34,274 nucleotides of DNA from an uncultured Lachnospiraceae bacterium. GTDB taxonomy: Bacteria > Bacillota > Clostridia > Lachnospirales > Lachnospiraceae. Positions within the stretch are counted from its first letter, which is position 1. Each line of letters opens with the position of its first letter. Where the stretch lies: positions 1 through 34,274 of the forward strand of contig CAJUGZ010000007.1 in the NCBI GenBank assembly GCA_910585855.1, in the 5' to 3' direction. The position numbers were made by a program, and so were the translations under genes. Below, piece by piece: positions 1 through 8,717 of this stretch. The notes under the pieces are model-generated. The model ran no database searches and was not told the origin of the DNA. It saw only the letters and a list, made by a program, of their open reading frames with translations.

Positions 1-350
1 TTCTGATAGGAATCCATTTCCAATCTGGCAGGTACACAACCTAGCGTGTTATACAGGTATAGCCTTCCGGCTTCCAACCAGCTAAAACATAAAACCCTGT
101 CGAATGGACGAATTGACTTTCTTGTAGGTATCAGCCACAGAAGTGACTTCCCAAGAGATGAACATTCTTTGTCCTATCCTAAAGATAATACCCTATGTTT
201 TATCTGGTGTCTATCAGGAATCGTCAGATATGATAATTATTTAGGATAACATCTGATGAAGGAAGAATACCTTCTTCTGTTATCTTATTGATAGAAACTT
301 ATTAACCAAGTAGTCTTATTGACTACACCATTATTATACTAGGAGATATA
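1..350. other. Unassigned leading segment with small hairpins
   Basis: No gene could be supported here. Positions 1 to about 250 are clearly richer in G+C than the operon that follows, which suggests a different origin or a conserved non-coding element. One frame on each strand stays open, but neither gives a recognisable protein or has a ribosome binding site. A hairpin with arms GAAGG and CCTTC (about 258-274) is followed by a T-rich stretch and could be a weak terminator for something upstream. A second hairpin, GTAGTC and GACTAC around a five-base loop (310-326), lies just before the first gene. No convincing sigma-A promoter was found in front of that gene. Confidence 0.4.
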
Positions 351-1484
351 ATGATGAATATAATTTATCCAACACAACCTTCTATGCCAGATTATAATAC
401 CTATATAAGCGAGATAAAAGATATTTGGGATACAAAGTCTTTGACAAATAATGGACCTAAATTGCAAAAGTTAAAAAAAAATTTGAAAGAATATATGTGT
501 TGTAGGAATGCAGATTTATTCGTTAATGGACATTCTGCATTAATGATTGCAATTTGTGCACTAAATCTTCAAGGAGAAGTTCTTACTTCACCGTTTACTT
601 TTGTTTCTACAATAAATGCTATTGTACAAAATGGATTGATTCCAGTTTTTTGTGATATAGATGATACATATAATTTGGATGTAAAAAAGTTAGAAAGAAA
701 TATTACAGAAAAAACTTGCGCAATTATTACGCCACATATTTTTGGGATTCCTTGTAATGTAAATGAAATAGAAAGAATAGCAAAGAAATATCATTTAAAA
801 GTAATATATGATGGGGCACAAGCATTTGGAACTAAGATTGACGGAAAACATATAGGAAGATATGGTGATATTACAATGTTTAGTTTGCATGCAATTAAAG
901 TATATAATTCAATAGAAGGTGGTTTATTGACTTATAAAGAGGATAAATTGCATGAAAAGTTTGAATTATATAGAAATTTTGGTATTTCTTATCAAGAAAA
1001 TGGTAATGATGTAATCCTACCTGGAGTAAATGCTAAAATGAATGAATTTCAGGCAGCAATGGGAATATTAGGGTTGGATATTGTAGAACAGGAGATAAGA
1101 GTTAGAAAAAGTTTAGCACAACTTTATATAAAAATATTGGAAAAAATTAAAGGAATTACAACATATTCATATGAAGATAGGATTGAGTATAATTATGCTT
1201 ATTTTCCAATTCGTGTTAAAGAGAGTGAATTTGGTTTAAGTAGAGATGAATTGTATTTATTATTAAAAGAAAAGGGAATTATAACAAGAAAATTATATGA
1301 AACTTTATGTTGTGATTATAGTTATTATAAAGATAAAAATTATAAAAGAGATGTGATGTATGCCAAGCAGGTAGCAAAGGAGTCATTAGATTTACCATTA
1401 TATGGAAATTTATCTTTGGATGATATAGAGTATATATGTAATACAATTATTACTATACAGGAGGAAAAGAAAGATGTCAATTAA
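351..1484 (+). CDS. DegT/DnrJ/EryC1/StrS-family sugar aminotransferase
   Basis: This is a PLP-dependent aminotransferase of the family that aminates keto-sugars bound to nucleotides. The 377-residue length is normal for the family. The Schiff-base lysine is K183 in FSLHAIKVYNSIEGG, and the PLP-binding aspartate is D154 in IYDGAQAFGT. AGGAG at 341-345 can serve either of two tandem ATG codons (351 or 354); 354 has the better spacing. The gene overlaps the radical SAM gene by 11 bases, so the two are translationally coupled. It starts an operon of NDP-heptose genes, so a role in making an amino-heptose or similar sugar is an inference. It is distinct from PseC (18620-19750), which performs the pseudaminic acid transamination. 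The family is sure; the substrate is unknown. Confidence 0.85.
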   Translation: MMNIIYPTQPSMPDYNTYISEIKDIWDTKSLTNNGPKLQKLKKNLKEYMCCRNADLFVNGHSALMIAICALNLQGEVLTSPFTFVSTINAIVQNGLIPVFCDIDDTYNLDVKKLERNITEKTCAIITPHIFGIPCNVNEIERIAKKYHLKVIYDGAQAFGTKIDGKHIGRYGDITMFSLHAIKVYNSIEGGLLTYKEDKLHEKFELYRNFGISYQENGNDVILPGVNAKMNEFQAAMGILGLDIVEQEIRVRKSLAQLYIKILEKIKGITTYSYEDRIEYNYAYFPIRVKESEFGLSRDELYLLLKEKGIITRKLYETLCCDYSYYKDKNYKRDVMYAKQVAKESLDLPLYGNLSLDDIEYICNTIITIQEEKKDVN

Positions 1485-2550
1485 TGAAGAAAAAAGTGTA
1501 TATAGTGATTTGAAGATATTTTATCATACAGAAAAAATAAATGATATGTTAAATGGAAAAAGAACTGCACCAATTTATGTTCGTATTAAACCTACAAATT
1601 TATGTAATCAAAATTGCTATTATTGTGGTTCTAAAGATGATAATGTACCTGAAGAACGAAAATTTGATAGAACTGCAATGATTCCATGGGATAAAATGCA
1701 GGAAATTATACAGGATTTATCAGATATAGGAGTAAAGGCAGTTACCTTTAGTGGGGGAGGAGAACCTTTAATATATCCATATATAGAAAATACGTTAGAA
1801 CTCATAAGAAGTAAAAATATAGATTATTCTATTATAACAAATGGACAAGATTTAGAAGGTAGAAAAGCAAAACTTTTATCGGATGCAAAATGGGTACGAA
1901 TATCCATTGAATCAGCATATGATAATACTTATATGAGAATACGAGGCGTTAATACCTTTGATAGGATTATTCATAATATTGAAGATTTTATACAAAATAA
2001 AAATTCAAATTGTACAGTAGGTGTTAATTGTGTAGTAACAAGAGATAATTGTCAAGAAATTTATGATTTGTGTAAGCTTATGTCAAATTTGGGAGTAGAT
2101 AATATTAAGTTATCACCATTACGATTGAATGGAAGTTTAAGTAAATATCATAAATTAATTCAAGATACTGTAGTGGAACAAATAGAAAAGGCAAAAAAAG
2201 AATTTCAGAATAAAACATTTCAGATTATAGATAAATATGATGGCGATGCTGGATTAGAAGAACAATATCAGAAATCATATCATCGCTGTTTGATTCAGGA
2301 ATTTTTTACGGTTATTGGTGCAGATTGTAGAGTTTACTATTGTCATCAGAGAGCTTATACTCAAGATGGAGATATAGGATCATTACAAAAACAAAGTTTT
2401 AAAGATCTTTGGTATGCAGAAGATACGATAAAAAAAGTAAAAGAATTGGATGCTTGTAAAAAATGTAATTTTAGGTGTGTTTTTGATGAAAGGAATGAAT
2501 TGTTAAATAATCTGTTGTCAATAGATAAAAATCATATTAATTTTATTTAG
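1474..2550 (+). CDS. Radical SAM enzyme with C-terminal SPASM-like cysteines
   Basis: This is a radical S-adenosylmethionine enzyme. The 4Fe-4S/SAM cysteines form a CX3CX2C motif (C44, C48, C51), and the SAM-contacting GGGEP motif lies at 94-98. The last third carries clustered cysteines (HRC, ADCRVYYC, ACKKCNFRC), typical of a SPASM or twitch domain that holds extra iron-sulfur clusters. The 358-residue length fits. The start overlaps the aminotransferase gene and has a strong AGGAGG-type site at about 1459. Members act in peptide maturation, but also in dehydration, epimerisation or deamination of sugars. The position between a sugar aminotransferase and an HldE-like protein makes modification of an activated heptose or its amino derivative the preferred, unproven, role. 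Confidence 0.85.
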   Translation: MSINEEKSVYSDLKIFYHTEKINDMLNGKRTAPIYVRIKPTNLCNQNCYYCGSKDDNVPEERKFDRTAMIPWDKMQEIIQDLSDIGVKAVTFSGGGEPLIYPYIENTLELIRSKNIDYSIITNGQDLEGRKAKLLSDAKWVRISIESAYDNTYMRIRGVNTFDRIIHNIEDFIQNKNSNCTVGVNCVVTRDNCQEIYDLCKLMSNLGVDNIKLSPLRLNGSLSKYHKLIQDTVVEQIEKAKKEFQNKTFQIIDKYDGDAGLEEQYQKSYHRCLIQEFFTVIGADCRVYYCHQRAYTQDGDIGSLQKQSFKDLWYAEDTIKKVKELDACKKCNFRCVFDERNELLNNLLSIDKNHINFI

Positions 2551-2610
2551 AAAGTTAAATTTTAAAAGAAGGTAAGAAAATTATAACATTGATTGCTGAG
2601 GGGAGTATTT

Positions 2611-4140
2611 ATGGGACTTGTTATTCATAAAGAAGATTTTATAAAAGTTAGGTTGGAATTAAAAAAACAAAATAAGAAAGTGGTTTTGTGTCATGGAGTT
2701 TTTGATTTAGTTCATCCAGGGCATATTATTCATTTTGAAGAAGCAAAAAATATGGGAGATATTTTAGTTGTTTCTGTTACAGCAGAAAAATATGTTAGAA
2801 AAGGACCAGGAAGACCATATTTTGATGATGAAATGCGGCTGAAATTTTTGTCTGCTATAGAATGTATTGATTATGTTATGTTGTCAGAAGGATATACTGT
2901 TGATGATATAGTGGAAGTAGTGAAGCCAGATTTATATGTTAAGGGTGAGGAATATGAAAAGGTAGAAGAAGATATTACAGGAAAAATTGGTGCAGAGATA
3001 GAATTGGTTAAAAGTTACGGCGGAGATGTAGCATATACAACGGGAAGAGTATTTAGTTCTACAAAGTTGATTAATCATGCTTTGCCAGTACTTTCAAAAG
3101 AAGTGAAAGAATTTATGAAAGAATTTGGAGAGAAATATTCAATAGAGGATATAAAACAATTGGTAAATATAATGCAGGACAGCAAAATTTTAGTTGTTGG
3201 TGATACGATTATAGATGAGTATGTATACTGTAATGTACAAGGGCTTATGACTAAAGATATGGGATATTCTGCACGATATAAATATTCTGAACAATATTTG
3301 GGTGGTTCTTTAGCAGTAGCTCGTCATCTTGCTTCTTTTAGTGATAATGTAATGTTGATGAGTATACTTGGAATAGAAGAAAACTTTCATAGTCGTATAT
3401 TGAATGAGCTTAGTAATAAAATGCGGGTAGATATGATTTATAGTAAAAATTATGAAACGATTGTAAAACGCCGATATGTATCGTTAGAAGAGAAGCGAGA
3501 AGAAGTAAATAAAATATTTGCGATTAATAATTTACCGATGCCAATGTGTATTGATTCTGAAACAATGGATAAATTTAAAGAAAAATTGAAAGAGAAAATA
3601 TTGCAATATGATGTAGTAATTCTTTGTGATTTTGGACATGGTTTAGTAGATAAAGATGTAATGGAAATTGTCCAAAAAAATGCCAAATTTCTTGCTGTTA
3701 ATTGTCAGACAAATTCTTCAAATTATGGAAAAAATCTAATTACTAAGTATAAACGTGCAGATGTTTTTGCTTTAGATCAGAAAGAACTTGGATTGGCTTT
3801 TTCTACATATCAACAAAAAGAAGATGAATTGTTGATTAGGTTATCAGAATATTTCAATAGTCGTGGTTGGTTGACGAGAGGATCAAAGGGAGCAATAGCA
3901 GTGGATCATAAAACTATAAAATCTTGTCCAGCATTTACGCTTAAAGTAAAAGATACAATAGGTGCAGGTGATGCTTTTTTTTCATTGGCAAGTCTTACTG
4001 TAGCAGTAGGAGGAGAAATTGAGGTAGGAACTTTTATGGGAAATATTGCAGGAGCATTGGCTTCTAATATTATAGGTAATAAGGAAGCGATAGAGAAGGT
4101 AAATGTATTGAAATATGCTAATACCCTATTGAATATATAA
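2611..4140 (+). CDS. HldE-like bifunctional heptose nucleotidyltransferase/kinase, reversed domain order
   Basis: This protein has two catalytic domains. Residues about 20-160 are a cytidylyltransferase-like nucleotidyltransferase with C-H-G-V-F-D (27-32) and the HPGH motif (35-38), as in heptose-1-phosphate adenylyltransferase. Residues about 185-509 are a PfkB/ribokinase-type kinase with the GAGD catalytic motif at 451-454. Together they would phosphorylate heptose-7-phosphate at C1 and, after GmhB action, form the NDP-heptose. In the classical enterobacterial HldE the kinase comes first; here the order is reversed. The start was set at ATG 2611 behind GAGGGGAG (about 2599-2605); an in-frame TTG at 2593 has no site. 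The nucleotide, ADP, GDP or CDP, cannot be read from the sequence; ADP is favoured by similarity to HldE. Confidence 0.85.
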   Translation: MGLVIHKEDFIKVRLELKKQNKKVVLCHGVFDLVHPGHIIHFEEAKNMGDILVVSVTAEKYVRKGPGRPYFDDEMRLKFLSAIECIDYVMLSEGYTVDDIVEVVKPDLYVKGEEYEKVEEDITGKIGAEIELVKSYGGDVAYTTGRVFSSTKLINHALPVLSKEVKEFMKEFGEKYSIEDIKQLVNIMQDSKILVVGDTIIDEYVYCNVQGLMTKDMGYSARYKYSEQYLGGSLAVARHLASFSDNVMLMSILGIEENFHSRILNELSNKMRVDMIYSKNYETIVKRRYVSLEEKREEVNKIFAINNLPMPMCIDSETMDKFKEKLKEKILQYDVVILCDFGHGLVDKDVMEIVQKNAKFLAVNCQTNSSNYGKNLITKYKRADVFALDQKELGLAFSTYQQKEDELLIRLSEYFNSRGWLTRGSKGAIAVDHKTIKSCPAFTLKVKDTIGAGDAFFSLASLTVAVGGEIEVGTFMGNIAGALASNIIGNKEAIEKVNVLKYANTLLNI

Positions 4141-4216
4141 TTTTCCTATGTATTTGGTAAAAATAGAATTTTAAGTTGTAATATTTATAAAATGAGAAAT
4201 AAAGGAGAATATATAA

Positions 4217-5203
4217 ATGATATCGTTAGTAACAGGAGGATGTGGCTTTATTGGCTCACATATTGTAGATCGTTTATTAGAAGAAGGACATGTGGTGCGT
4301 GTTATAGATAATTTTTCTACAGGGCGTTTAGCTAATTTAGAACATCAGAAGGAAAATAGAAATTTAAAGATTTATCAAATGGATATTCGGAATAAAGAAG
4401 AGATAGAGGAAGTGTTTGAAGGAGTAGATTATATTTTTCATATGGCTGCATTAGCAGATATTGTACCATCTATGCAAAAGCCATGGGAGTATTATTCTTC
4501 GAATGTTTTAGGAACTTATAATGTAGTTGAATGTGCGAGAAACGTTGGAATAAAAAAACTCATATATGCAGCATCTTCCTCTTGTTATGGAATACCAGAA
4601 CATTATCCAACAAACGAACAAGCAGAGATTCAACCACAGTATCCTTATGCTTTAACAAAGAGATTAGGAGAAGAAACGGTACTTCATTGGGGGCAAGTTT
4701 ATAATCTTCCTGTAGTTACTTTAAGATTGTTTAATGTATATGGGACACGTTCAAGGACATCAGGAACATATGGAGCAGTATTTGGCGTATTTCTTGCACA
4801 AAAGTTGGCTAAAAAGCCTTTTACAGTAGTAGGGACAGGAGAGCAGACGAGAGATTTTACTTATGTAACAGATGTAGCAGAAGCTTTTTATATGACTGCT
4901 GTATCTGGTATTGTGAATGAAACATTTAATGTTGGAAGTGGTGGAACTTATTCTGTTAATCGGTTATGTGAATTGTTAGGAGGAGAAATAATTCATATTC
5001 CTAAAAGACCAGGTGAACCAGATTGTACTTTTGCTGATACTGCGAAAATTAACCAAATGCTTGGCTGGAAAGCAAAAGTATCATTAGAGGAAGGAGTTCA
5101 AAAAATTTTAGAGAATATTGAATATTGGAAGGAAGCACCTGTTTGGACACCAGATTCCATTGAGGAGGCGACAAAGGATTGGTTTAAATATTTAGGGAAA
5201 TAG
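4217..5203 (+). CDS. Extended SDR nucleotide-sugar epimerase/dehydratase
   Basis: This is an NAD(P)-dependent extended short-chain dehydrogenase of the UDP-glucose 4-epimerase/GDP-mannose dehydratase group, 328 residues long. The nucleotide-binding motif GGCGFIGSH is at residues 7-15. The catalytic Y144xxxK148 pair is in YPYALTK, and the active-site serines are at 120-122 (AASSSCYG). The ribosome binding site AGGAG precedes the ATG. It lies between the HldE-like gene and gmhA, so it probably acts on the NDP-heptose, either by epimerising it or by forming a keto-intermediate that the aminotransferase at 351 could use. It does not look like HldD specifically, and the exact reaction is open. Confidence 0.8.
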   Translation: MISLVTGGCGFIGSHIVDRLLEEGHVVRVIDNFSTGRLANLEHQKENRNLKIYQMDIRNKEEIEEVFEGVDYIFHMAALADIVPSMQKPWEYYSSNVLGTYNVVECARNVGIKKLIYAASSSCYGIPEHYPTNEQAEIQPQYPYALTKRLGEETVLHWGQVYNLPVVTLRLFNVYGTRSRTSGTYGAVFGVFLAQKLAKKPFTVVGTGEQTRDFTYVTDVAEAFYMTAVSGIVNETFNVGSGGTYSVNRLCELLGGEIIHIPKRPGEPDCTFADTAKINQMLGWKAKVSLEEGVQKILENIEYWKEAPVWTPDSIEEATKDWFKYLGK

Positions 5204-5241
5204 ATGAAATTGAATAAAAGTTGATTTCATGGAGGAATAGA

Positions 5242-5820
5242 ATGTATATAGAATATTTAAAAAAAATTATATACTATCTAGAGGAAATACAAGTATATAA
5301 TCAAAATGGAATAATCTGTAAGAATTATGAAGAGGCAATGCAGAAATTGATAGACTTATTTTCTGTAAGTAAAAAAAATGGAAAACAAGTTTTTTTTATT
5401 GGAAATGGGGGTAGTGCTGCTATTGCTAGCCATATGACAGCAGATTTTATGAAAAATGGTGGAATGAAAACTTATAGTTTATATGATAATTCGGTGACAA
5501 CCTGTATGGGAAATGATTATGGATATGAGTATATTTTTTCACGACCATTAGAATTTTTAGCAAATAAGGAAGATTTGCTTGTAGCTATCAGTAGCTCTGG
5601 AAATTCGCAAAATATTGTTAATGCGATAGAGGTGGCACAAAGAAAAAAAATGAAGATTGTTACATTATCAGGATTTCAAAAGGAAAATCGTATTAATAGA
5701 ATGGGAACTTATAATATTTATATTCCAATCAGTCATTATGGAATAGTAGAATCTATTCATAATTTGATATTGCAACAGATTGTAGATACTATTATGGAGA
5801 GAGATGGAGAGTGCTTATAA
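5242..5820 (+). CDS. gmhA: Sedoheptulose-7-phosphate isomerase GmhA
   Basis: This is a SIS-domain isomerase that converts sedoheptulose 7-phosphate to D-glycero-D-manno-heptose 7-phosphate, the first committed step of NDP-heptose synthesis. The sequence has the sugar-phosphate-binding FFIGNGGSAAIASH (G54, N55, S58 within it), the block GNDYGYEYIFSRPLE and the second SIS motif AISSSGNSQNIV. The length of 192 residues is normal for GmhA. The start at ATG 5242 is chosen because GGAGG (5231-5235) sits six bases upstream; a TTG at 5221 would precede this site. Its stop codon overlaps the start of gmhB by one base, so the two are coupled. GmhA is well known in Gram-negative LPS pathways; here it serves a Gram-positive-type glycan operon. 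Confidence 0.9.
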   Translation: MYIEYLKKIIYYLEEIQVYNQNGIICKNYEEAMQKLIDLFSVSKKNGKQVFFIGNGGSAAIASHMTADFMKNGGMKTYSLYDNSVTTCMGNDYGYEYIFSRPLEFLANKEDLLVAISSSGNSQNIVNAIEVAQRKKMKIVTLSGFQKENRINRMGTYNIYIPISHYGIVESIHNLILQQIVDTIMERDGECL

Positions 5821-6359
5821 TGAATAGCGGTTTTGGAAAGAAGAAAGCAGTTTTTTTGGATAGAGATGGTGTTCTGTGTGAAGATACAGATTATGTAACT
5901 TCTTTTGAAAAACTGCATATATTTGGTTTTGCGAAAGAGGCTATTCGTTTGATTCATCAGAAAGGTTATCTTGCTATTGTAGTAACAAATCAGTCTGGAG
6001 TTGCACGAGGATTAATGACAGAGGAAATGGTAATAAAATTGAATTATTTTTTGCAGATACAGGTAGGGGTTGATGCAATATATTATTGTCCTCATCTTCC
6101 ACCAGATAAAATTGAAATTCCACCATATCATATAAGGTGTGATTGTAGAAAGCCAGAAATAGGAATGATTCAAAAAGCAGTAGATGAATGGAATATAGAT
6201 TTAAGTCTTTCTTATATGGTAGGGGATAGAGAAAGTGATATACAGGTTGGAATAAAATCTGGAATGAAAACAGTTTATATTTCGGAAAAGAATGAAAAAA
6301 TAGCAGATTATGTATGTAGAAATGTATTAGAATTTGTACAATCTTACTTGGAAGATTAA
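5820..6359 (+). CDS. gmhB: D-glycero-D-manno-heptose 1,7-bisphosphate phosphatase GmhB
   Basis: This is a HAD-superfamily phosphatase of the histidinol-phosphatase/GmhB subfamily, which removes the C7 phosphate from heptose 1,7-bisphosphate before nucleotide transfer. The nucleophile and acid/base aspartates are D14 and D16 in FLDRDGVL. The second HAD motif is VVTNQSGVARG, the zinc-loop cysteines are in YYCPHLP and CDCRKPE, and the last acidic motif is MVGDRESDI. The length of 179 residues fits. ATG 5820 overlaps the gmhA stop (TAATG) and is served by GGAGAG at 5806-5811; a GTG at 5811 would lie on top of that site and is rejected. With gmhA and the HldE-like gene it completes the core heptose pathway. 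Confidence 0.88.
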   Translation: MNSGFGKKKAVFLDRDGVLCEDTDYVTSFEKLHIFGFAKEAIRLIHQKGYLAIVVTNQSGVARGLMTEEMVIKLNYFLQIQVGVDAIYYCPHLPPDKIEIPPYHIRCDCRKPEIGMIQKAVDEWNIDLSLSYMVGDRESDIQVGIKSGMKTVYISEKNEKIADYVCRNVLEFVQSYLED

Positions 6360-6418
6360 AAATAAATTAAGAATTGTAAAGTGTAAAGTTATATATTAAA
6401 AAGGATGGTATTTATACT

Positions 6419-8491
6419 ATGAACGAATTGTTAATACAATATCTGAATGGGATGTTGGAAATGGAAGAACAAGGACATATAGAAGAGGCGTTAGTTTTAG
6501 CAGAGAAAATAAGTGAAATTTTTTTTGAAAATAGAGATATTGTATTGTTTGAAAAGGGAAAATTGGAATTTCGTAATGGTTATGAAAAGGATGCGTTGAT
6601 TAGTTTTATGGAAGCTTATAAAATATCAGAAAAGGATGAAATTTTTGAATTAATTTTAGAAGCTTATTACTTACCCAATAAACAAAAAATGGAAGAATTC
6701 TTTTTAAATAATAAAAAAATGCTAATTAATTATCCATATTATAGAAACACGGATGTAGATGAAGAGATATTGGAAATTTTTCCGATATGGCAGGATGATC
6801 AAATGTTAATTTGTGTAGATGGTAATAATAAACGATTTATTATAGAAAATAGAGATAAAGAAAAGAAAATGATACTAAAATCTCAAGCTCTTTTAGTAGT
6901 GAATGAGTTTTGGATAGATAATATTTTAGGGTATATAAAATATTCAGGAATAGAGGAACCTTTTTTAGACGAAGAATATCCAATATATTTAGTATATGAC
7001 GAATATAGTTGGAAATTGCTAATACAATTATTTGATTTAAAAGAATTATTAAAAACTAAAAGGATAGTATTTTTGGTAGGATTACAGAGATTCATAGAAT
7101 ATTTTAATGAAGATATGGTAATGTTTCCTGATAATATTATCAGAAATGGACATGAGAGAAAGTGTGAATTACTTTTAAATGATATAAAAAATAAAAAAAT
7201 AGAAGGATTATATAAAAATAGAGAAGAAAATATCAATTATTATAAAAAAGCAAATATTGATAAAAATATTAAATCAGGAAAACCTAAAATTTTATTTATA
7301 ACGACTCGTTTTTCAACAGCACTTCAATATAGTATTAGAGATTGTATAAAAGCAATTAAGAAGTTGGGTTGTAAAATAGAATTGTTAATTGAACCAGATG
7401 GAATACATAGGAATTCTGATATAGATATAGCGAAATTTATTAATCGATTTAAGCCGGATATTGTTTTTATAATTGATCATTTCCGTTTTGAATTTGGGAA
7501 TATTATACCAGAAGAAGTAATATGGGTAACATGGATTCAGGATATATTGCCACATATTATGGATAAAGAAACACCATCTAAATTGACATCTAGAGATTTT
7601 GTAATAAATTGTTTTACAACTTGGAAAGAAATAAAAGAAATTGGTTATCCATTTTCTAGAACTATGTTAGAACTCTTAGTAGCAGATAATACTATTTATA
7701 AAACATATGAATTAACAGATAAAGAAAGAAAAGAATATGAAGCAGATATTTGTATGGTGTGTCATGCTTCAGATGTAGATAGCTATATAATAAGGATGCT
7801 TCAACCATTTGAAAAAGATAAATTATTAAAGGAAATGATGGAGCAGTTGCTTTATGATTATTGTCAGTTAATAATTTCGGAAGGATTTATTTTATATAAT
7901 AAAGAGGAGATTCATGAGTTTATAAAAATATACATAAAGCGTTTTTACAATGCTGTACTTCCAAATGGAGCAATATCATATTTAGTAAATGAAGTATATA
8001 GTTATTTGAATCTAAGAATTTATCGTCAAGCAATTGCAGATTGGTTAATAGAAGCAGGTTATAGAAATTTAAAATTATGGGGAAATGGATGGGAAAAAAA
8101 TCCGAAGTATAAACCATATGCTATGGGAGTAGCGCAAAATGGAGAAGTATTATCTAAGATATTACAAAGTACAAAAATTGTATTAGGCAATAACTATTTT
8201 ATTAGCGGAGCAATGAGAGCATGGGAGAGTATGTTAAGTGGGGCTTTTTATATGGGTAATTATATACCACAAGAAGCAGATCTTGCAGATATTCGAGAAA
8301 TACTAAAAGAGGGAGAAAATTTTATTATGTTTTATAATAAGAAAGATTTATTAGATAAAGTAGATTATTATTTATCTCATGAGAATGAAAGAAAACAGAT
8401 AGCAGAGAAGGGAAGACAGGTAGTTTTGAAAACTAGGACATTTGATGTTTTAATGAAAAAATTGCTTGTTTTTTTAAGTAGGTCATTATAA
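6419..8491 (+). CDS. Large CgeB-like glycosyltransferase with N-terminal TPR-like region
   Basis: This 690-residue cytoplasmic protein has three visible parts. Residues 1 to about 90 look like helical TPR-type repeats (paired helices rich in E, A, L and K). Residues about 285-430 form a Rossmann-like region starting PKILFITTRFSTALQYSIRD, with DIVFIIDHFRFEFG and VTWIQD. The C-terminal part (about 555-690) matches the Glyco_trans_1_2/CgeB type, with LWGNGWEKNP, a region from SGAMRAWESMLSGAFYMGNY and the closing GRQVVLKTRTFDVLMKKL. It is the last gene before flagellin, separated from it by a promoter, and follows the NDP-heptose genes. It may therefore be the transferase that puts the heptose-derived sugar on flagellin. 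Acceptor and donor are inferred only from position. A related but shorter protein is encoded at 12196-13371 on the other strand. Confidence 0.75.
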   Translation: MNELLIQYLNGMLEMEEQGHIEEALVLAEKISEIFFENRDIVLFEKGKLEFRNGYEKDALISFMEAYKISEKDEIFELILEAYYLPNKQKMEEFFLNNKKMLINYPYYRNTDVDEEILEIFPIWQDDQMLICVDGNNKRFIIENRDKEKKMILKSQALLVVNEFWIDNILGYIKYSGIEEPFLDEEYPIYLVYDEYSWKLLIQLFDLKELLKTKRIVFLVGLQRFIEYFNEDMVMFPDNIIRNGHERKCELLLNDIKNKKIEGLYKNREENINYYKKANIDKNIKSGKPKILFITTRFSTALQYSIRDCIKAIKKLGCKIELLIEPDGIHRNSDIDIAKFINRFKPDIVFIIDHFRFEFGNIIPEEVIWVTWIQDILPHIMDKETPSKLTSRDFVINCFTTWKEIKEIGYPFSRTMLELLVADNTIYKTYELTDKERKEYEADICMVCHASDVDSYIIRMLQPFEKDKLLKEMMEQLLYDYCQLIISEGFILYNKEEIHEFIKIYIKRFYNAVLPNGAISYLVNEVYSYLNLRIYRQAIADWLIEAGYRNLKLWGNGWEKNPKYKPYAMGVAQNGEVLSKILQSTKIVLGNNYFISGAMRAWESMLSGAFYMGNYIPQEADLADIREILKEGENFIMFYNKKDLLDKVDYYLSHENERKQIAEKGRQVVLKTRTFDVLMKKLLVFLSRSL

Positions 8492-8554
8492 TAGATAGAA
8501 AATAAGAGTGTATGATATAGATTTTTAGGGGAATAAAAAATTTTAAAATTTCTA

Positions 8555-8581
8555 TAAAGTTTTTTTTATTGTATCCGATAT
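8555..8581 (+). promoter_or_regulatory. Sigma-D/sigma-28 flagellin promoter
   Basis: TAAA (8555-8558), a 16-base spacer and CCGATAT (8575-8581) match the class III flagellar promoter of sigma-D/FliA as known from Bacillus hag. It lies about 136 bases before the flagellin start codon, leaving room for the structured leader. The match is complete at both elements. Confidence 0.88.
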
Positions 8582-8669
8582 ATAAAGTGTAAATAACTAA
8601 ATAGTAATTTAAAACAAAGCGTACGGTTGTTGGAAATTACAAATAGTTATAAAAGTTAATCAGAAAAAT

Positions 8670-8709
8670 GCAGCAAGGATGCTGCTTATCAAATCATATT
8701 TCAAGGAGG
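8670..8709 (+). promoter_or_regulatory. Two CsrA-type sites in the flagellin leader
   Basis: A hairpin with arms GCAGC (8670-8674) and GCTGC (8681-8685) shows AAGGAT in its loop; the surrounding CAAGGATG (8674-8681) fits the CsrA consensus core. A second copy, CAAGGAGG (8702-8709), covers the Shine-Dalgarno sequence of flagellin. In Bacillus subtilis, CsrA represses hag translation by binding exactly such a pair, one hairpin site and one over the ribosome binding site, and is relieved by FliW. The arrangement is seen here; CsrA control is inferred. No csrA or fliW gene lies in this window. Confidence 0.7.
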
Positions 8710-8717
8710 AAACAATT

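Noticed and set aside
46-249. Open frame of 67 codons at the left edge starting with GTG
   Set aside because: No ribosome binding site, no recognisable protein, and the opposite strand is equally open; composition suggests non-coding or element sequence.
319-340. TTGACT and TATACT before the first gene as a sigma-A promoter
   Set aside because: The spacer is only ten bases, far from the needed 16-18; TTGAC also forms part of a hairpin arm.
3471-3480. CCGATAT inside the HldE-like gene as a sigma-D -10 box
   Set aside because: It lies in the middle of a coding region and the nearest upstream TAAA is only a few bases away.
8679-8717. Upstream in-frame start for flagellin
   Set aside because: It lies inside the CsrA-type hairpin, lacks a ribosome binding site, and flagellins begin MALVVQ or similar at the later ATG behind AGGAGG.
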